Source of the DNA: Centroberyx gerrardi
Lineage: Eukaryota; Chordata; Actinopteri; Beryciformes; Berycidae
DNA length: 64,000 nucleotides
Assembly: GCF_048128805.1 (NCBI RefSeq)
Contig: NC_136016.1
Coordinates: 18,725,176 to 18,789,175 of the forward strand
Direction of reading: 5' to 3'
The notes beneath the pieces were generated by a model. It made no database searches, had not been told where the DNA came from, and was given only the letters and a program-made list of their open reading frames with translations. Position numbers and translations under genes: made by a program. Each line of letters starts with the position of its first letter. Within the stretch, counting starts at the first letter, position 1. Below are positions 61,801 to 64,000 of the stretch, one piece after another.

Positions 61801-64000
61801 GTTTCTTGTTTTATACACTTTGTATTTTGTTCAATTAACTGACTTTATGTACTTATTTATTGTTCATATGTATTTGTATTTATTTTTTATTTTCTTTTAA
61901 CTTGTGAAGCACTCTATATTTAAGTAAAAGGATTAGGGCCACATGTGAAAAATGTATTTGAGTTCAGAGATTAATCTTAGAATTCTGACTTTGATCTCGG
62001 AATTCTGACTTTGATCCCAGAATTCTGAGAATTAAGTCATAATTCTGAAATAAAGTCATAATTCTGAGATTAAAGTCATAATTCTGAGATTAAATTCAGA
62101 ATTTTTAGTTTAACATGAGAATTCACGTGGCCCTAATCCTCTTTGACATGTATTTGTGCAAGAAAGGTGCTATATAAATAAAATGTGTCATTATTATTAC
62201 ATAATTGGCCGCTGCTTTCTAATGTCAACAAAAATGAAGTTTTAAGACTCAGTACAGGGTAAAATGACAAATTACAGTAGGATCCCCCTCTGTCCTGTGC
62301 TGCCCCCCGGTGGACGTACCGTGGACCTGACCCCGGAGTACCTCAGGGTTTCGGGGATGGTGATGTTGAGCATGGCCTGGTGGGCGTCCTCCGCCACCTT
62401 CCCTGGAGCGCGCAGGTTGGTCACCTCCACCATCAGCATCAGCTTCTTCACACTGCTGTTGTACTGCAGCACCTGGTGCTTGCCCTGCCTGGATGCAGAT
62501 ATATATGGAAAACATGTAAGCAATAAGGCAGTGACAGGCTTTTAAATAGTTATTTTTAGCTGTTTTTCCCCTGCTGTATGTGCATGTTGCTTTATAACTA
62601 GGTCAGGGTTTTGTGTCCTGGGATAGTTGAGTGGTTCGGTCTGTATGTGGCCCTGCTGGCTGGGTTTGAGTCCCAGCAGAGCTTTTCTCTCCCATGTCTC
62701 CTCTCTGCTTTTCATCTGTCTAAATAAAGAAAAAAACACTAAAGGTCTCTGGACTCTTTGCAAATCATGTGTGATGTGTCGAATGAACTAGGAAAGTGAA
62801 TAGTTTAGGGACAGGAGACACTTGGGAGTTGCACAGGGGGGAAGGGAGCTCCGATTTTTTATTTATTTATTTAGTTGCTTTTGTGCCTTTACTGTTACTT
62901 GGTTTGTGTTCTTTTGCATGTATATGTATTGTGTATATGTGTACATGTATTTAGATTTTTCGTTTTTTTCTGGACACAAAAAAAAAAAGGAAAATAACAA
63001 TAAAAAGATTTAAACACAAAGGTCTCTGGACTCCCACATTCCATTAAAAATAACAATGTTATACTTTTTACTGTTTAGCTTATTGGCTTTCGTTCCTTAC
63101 TACTTTACTGTCTGTATCCCCCGACCCACTACTAAAACACTCACAAATGCACATGCTGTACACACACACACACACACACATCAGAAACACATGAGGAAAA
63201 GACAGTAGGGTTAGACTGTTAAATCAGCAAACCGATACATCAGGCCGATATTGGCTTTTAGTCAGTGTAAAACCTGAATTTTCTTTTCCTTTTGCTTTTT
63301 GTCACTTAATTGTTCAATTATGTCTTTTTGTAACTTAATTCTCAACCCTGCCTCAAAGAGCTGCTATCCCATCTATAAGAATTTTACTTGTATTGGTTTC
63401 AATGGAGGGTTTTAGTGATGCATGATGGTCTAAATGCTGTTTCAGAGGCTTTTCCACACTGACAAGAATAACATTGTTAAGAAAACGCTGGCCACTTTGA
63501 ATTTTTTTAGCATGAAAAAGCAAATTCAAAGACACTGTTTATTGATACGAAATATTGGCTATTGGCGACTTTAGTCTGAAAATATTGGTATCAAAAACCC
63601 AAATCGGTCGAACCCTACAAGAGAGGACTTCATTCAATCACTCACTCATTCAACAATCATTCAGTCATGCTTGGACTTTCTTCTCACCTGGGATACGGCC
63701 TTTCCTTGTCGTTAGCAAACCTAGCTGTCAGCTGCAGGTTACTGGTGCATCTGTTGTCTGAGCCGCACTCCTTCTGGAAGTTAATCTGCAGGAAAACAAA
63801 CAAGGGAGAATGTCATATCATCATATCATGTCATATCAAGCCTTACAGTGGGCTTAGCGTATAAACATGTACTAGACTATCTATGCATACTAAAAATAGA
63901 CGCATGCAGCATATACACCGTTTCATACCTCAGCTCTTTGGGTGACTTTCTGCTTCTGGCTGAGGATTGGGAAGGAGTCCAGGTTCTGCAGGGAGCGTCT
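52658..64000 (-). CDS. itga3: Integrin alpha-3, 3' part, with alternative A and B tails (partial)
   Basis: Laminin-receptor alpha subunit that pairs with beta-1. Minus-strand exons: (64000)-63929, 63785-63688, 62488-62320, 60916-60842, 60483-60404, 59694-59617, 59449-59347, 59032-58856, 57815-57681, 56935-56822, 56655-56557, 56278-56153, then tail A 55879-55769 or tail B 52825-52658. With tail A these make 1437 nt (478 residues). Diagnostic stretches: [75 protein letters not shown] furin-type site, RGKRPKRQ, at the start of exon 57815-57681 marks the heavy/light-chain cleavage. One transmembrane helix ([20 protein letters not shown]) is followed by GFFRR or GFFKR. Assigned to ITGA3, not ITGA6 or ITGA7, by tail A ending [12 protein letters not shown]. 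The beta-propeller exons lie right of the window. Paralog suffix unknown. Confidence 0.95.
53106..55589. mobile_element. hAT-like non-autonomous element with 8-bp target duplication
   Basis: The left end CAGTGATTCTCAACC at 53106 and right end GTTGAGAACCACTG ending 55589 are terminal inverted repeats (one mismatch in the outer 14 bases). AACTAGAA flanks the element perfectly at 53098-53105 and 55590-55597, matching the 8-bp target duplication of hAT transposons. The ends include the mirrored GGACCCC-type blocks typical of such elements. No transposase is visible. Most of its length is a nested LINE. Confidence 0.88.
53200..55490 (-). mobile_element. L2-like LINE nested in the hAT-like element
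   Basis: Minus-strand frames, broken by frameshifts, encode [67 protein letters not shown] and [10 protein letters not shown] (YADD at about 54206-54217). This is a reverse transcriptase related to, but clearly diverged from, the one at 21.8-23.5 kb. The 3' end (CTCAAGGGG, then ACAATAAAG) is near 53200-53260. It is 5'-truncated and inactive. Confidence 0.85.
55769..55879 (-). CDS. itga3: itga3 cytoplasmic tail A exon
   Basis: Encodes 36 residues starting [10 protein letters not shown] and ending [10 protein letters not shown], then TGA. In ITGA3 and ITGA6 of mammals an A-type tail exon precedes the B-type one, and skipping it yields B. The order is the same here. The membrane-proximal motif has Arg where GFFKR has Lys. 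Its acceptor is preceded by a (TCC)n tract. Confidence 0.93.
   Translation of the reverse strand, partial: CGFFRRASRREMYEAKAQKAEMKIQPSETERLTEDY
58428..58582 (-). mobile_element. tRNA-derived SINE in itga3 intron
   Basis: On the minus strand it begins with GGTGGCTCAGCTGGCTAAGG (A-box-like), then GGGTTCAGATCC (B-box-like), a CATGTCATCCCCCTCTC stretch and CTTTCCTGTCTCTCTAC. Same family as 16829-17004. Confidence 0.75.
59930..60225 (+). mobile_element. LINE 3' end fragment
   Basis: It contains CTTAAAACTCACTTTTATG, a long T-rich stretch, GTAAAGCACTTTGTAACC and AAGTGCTGTATAAATAAAG, ending in a TTA-triplet run. This is the usual fish L2-type 3' tail. Confidence 0.6.
60485..60760 (+). repeat. 17-bp minisatellite abutting an itga3 acceptor
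   Basis: About 16 units of AGAGACGGGTCAGGGAC, with AC/TC variation, run without interruption and stop at the 3' splice site of the exon 60483-60404 (AG at 60485-60484 on the minus strand). Because 17 is not a multiple of 3, all three frames cycle, giving a spurious open frame on the plus strand. Confidence 0.92.
61440..61925 (+). mobile_element. LINE RT C-terminal fragment
   Basis: The plus-strand translation [20 protein letters not shown], then [19 protein letters not shown], is the conserved C-terminal region of fish L2/Rex-type reverse transcriptases. A tail with TTGTGAAGCACTCTATATTTA follows. Frames are broken after about 61641. The tail resumes after a small inserted element (GTGCTATATAAATAAAATG at 62167-62185). 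Confidence 0.75.
61927..62144. mobile_element. Small inverted-repeat element with internal tandem repeat
   Basis: The ends AAAGGATTAGGGCCACATG and the inverse ACGTGGCCCTAATCCTCTTT form imperfect terminal inverted repeats of about 20 bases. The interior is a tandem of AATTCTGAGATTAAAGTCAT-like units. It splits a LINE 3' tail. No coding capacity. Confidence 0.75.
62617..62733 (+). mobile_element. tRNA-derived SINE-like fragment
   Basis: GGGATAGTTGAGTGGTTCGG is A-box-like and TGGGTTTGAGTCCCAGCA is B-box-like. They are followed by CTCTCCCATGTCTCCTCTCT and an AATAAAG tail. Confidence 0.55.

Overview
The window is vertebrate genomic DNA, almost certainly from a teleost fish. It has intron-containing genes with canonical GT-AG junctions, abundant (CA)n/(TG)n tracts, L2-like non-LTR retrotransposons, tRNA-derived SINEs and many small inverted-repeat DNA elements. 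The recognisable genes (MPP2, ABI3, ACE, ITGA3) all have human counterparts on chromosome 17q, so the block is a piece of conserved 17q-type synteny. No bacterial features, CRISPR arrays, rRNA genes or viral genes were seen.

Layout. About 1-10.4 kb (+): the last nine coding exons of mpp2, covering PDZ, SH3, HOOK and guanylate-kinase-like domains; the gene starts left of the window. 10.5-12.5 kb and 13.2-14.9 kb (-): two small genes I do not recognise. They form a tandem pair with identical exon structure, each encoding a short single-pass membrane protein with a cytoplasmic tail of PPxY motifs. 15.5-18.9 kb (-): an abi3-type WAVE-complex adaptor that ends in a polyproline tail with no visible SH3 exon. 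19-30.9 kb: gene-poor, with a 5'-truncated L2-like LINE whose RT frame is still open and which carries a 40-bp snap-back palindrome at its 5' end. 30.9-50.9 kb (+): the complete 25-exon ace gene (predicted 1277 residues) with both zinc-dipeptidase domains. About 52.6-64 kb (-): the 3' half of itga3, with both mutually alternative cytoplasmic-tail exons (A and B). The intron between those tails holds a hAT-like element with a perfect 8-bp target duplication, itself carrying a nested L2-like LINE. The gene continues beyond the right edge.

Organisation. mpp2 and the first PPxY gene converge tail to tail, as do ace and itga3. abi3 and ace diverge across the 12-kb gene-poor stretch. The products are mostly cell-surface or cortical: a MAGUK scaffold, a WAVE-complex adaptor, a laminin-receptor integrin and an ectoenzyme. 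Nothing suggests an operon-like relationship. The strongest candidate for something undescribed is the tandem PPxY membrane-protein pair. Exon coordinates come from reading frames, splice consensus and remembered family sequences, without transcript data. Phase arithmetic closes across every gene (ace 3834 nt, mpp2 part 1359 nt, itga3 part 1437 nt, abi3 1101 nt, PPxY genes 471 and 357 nt).
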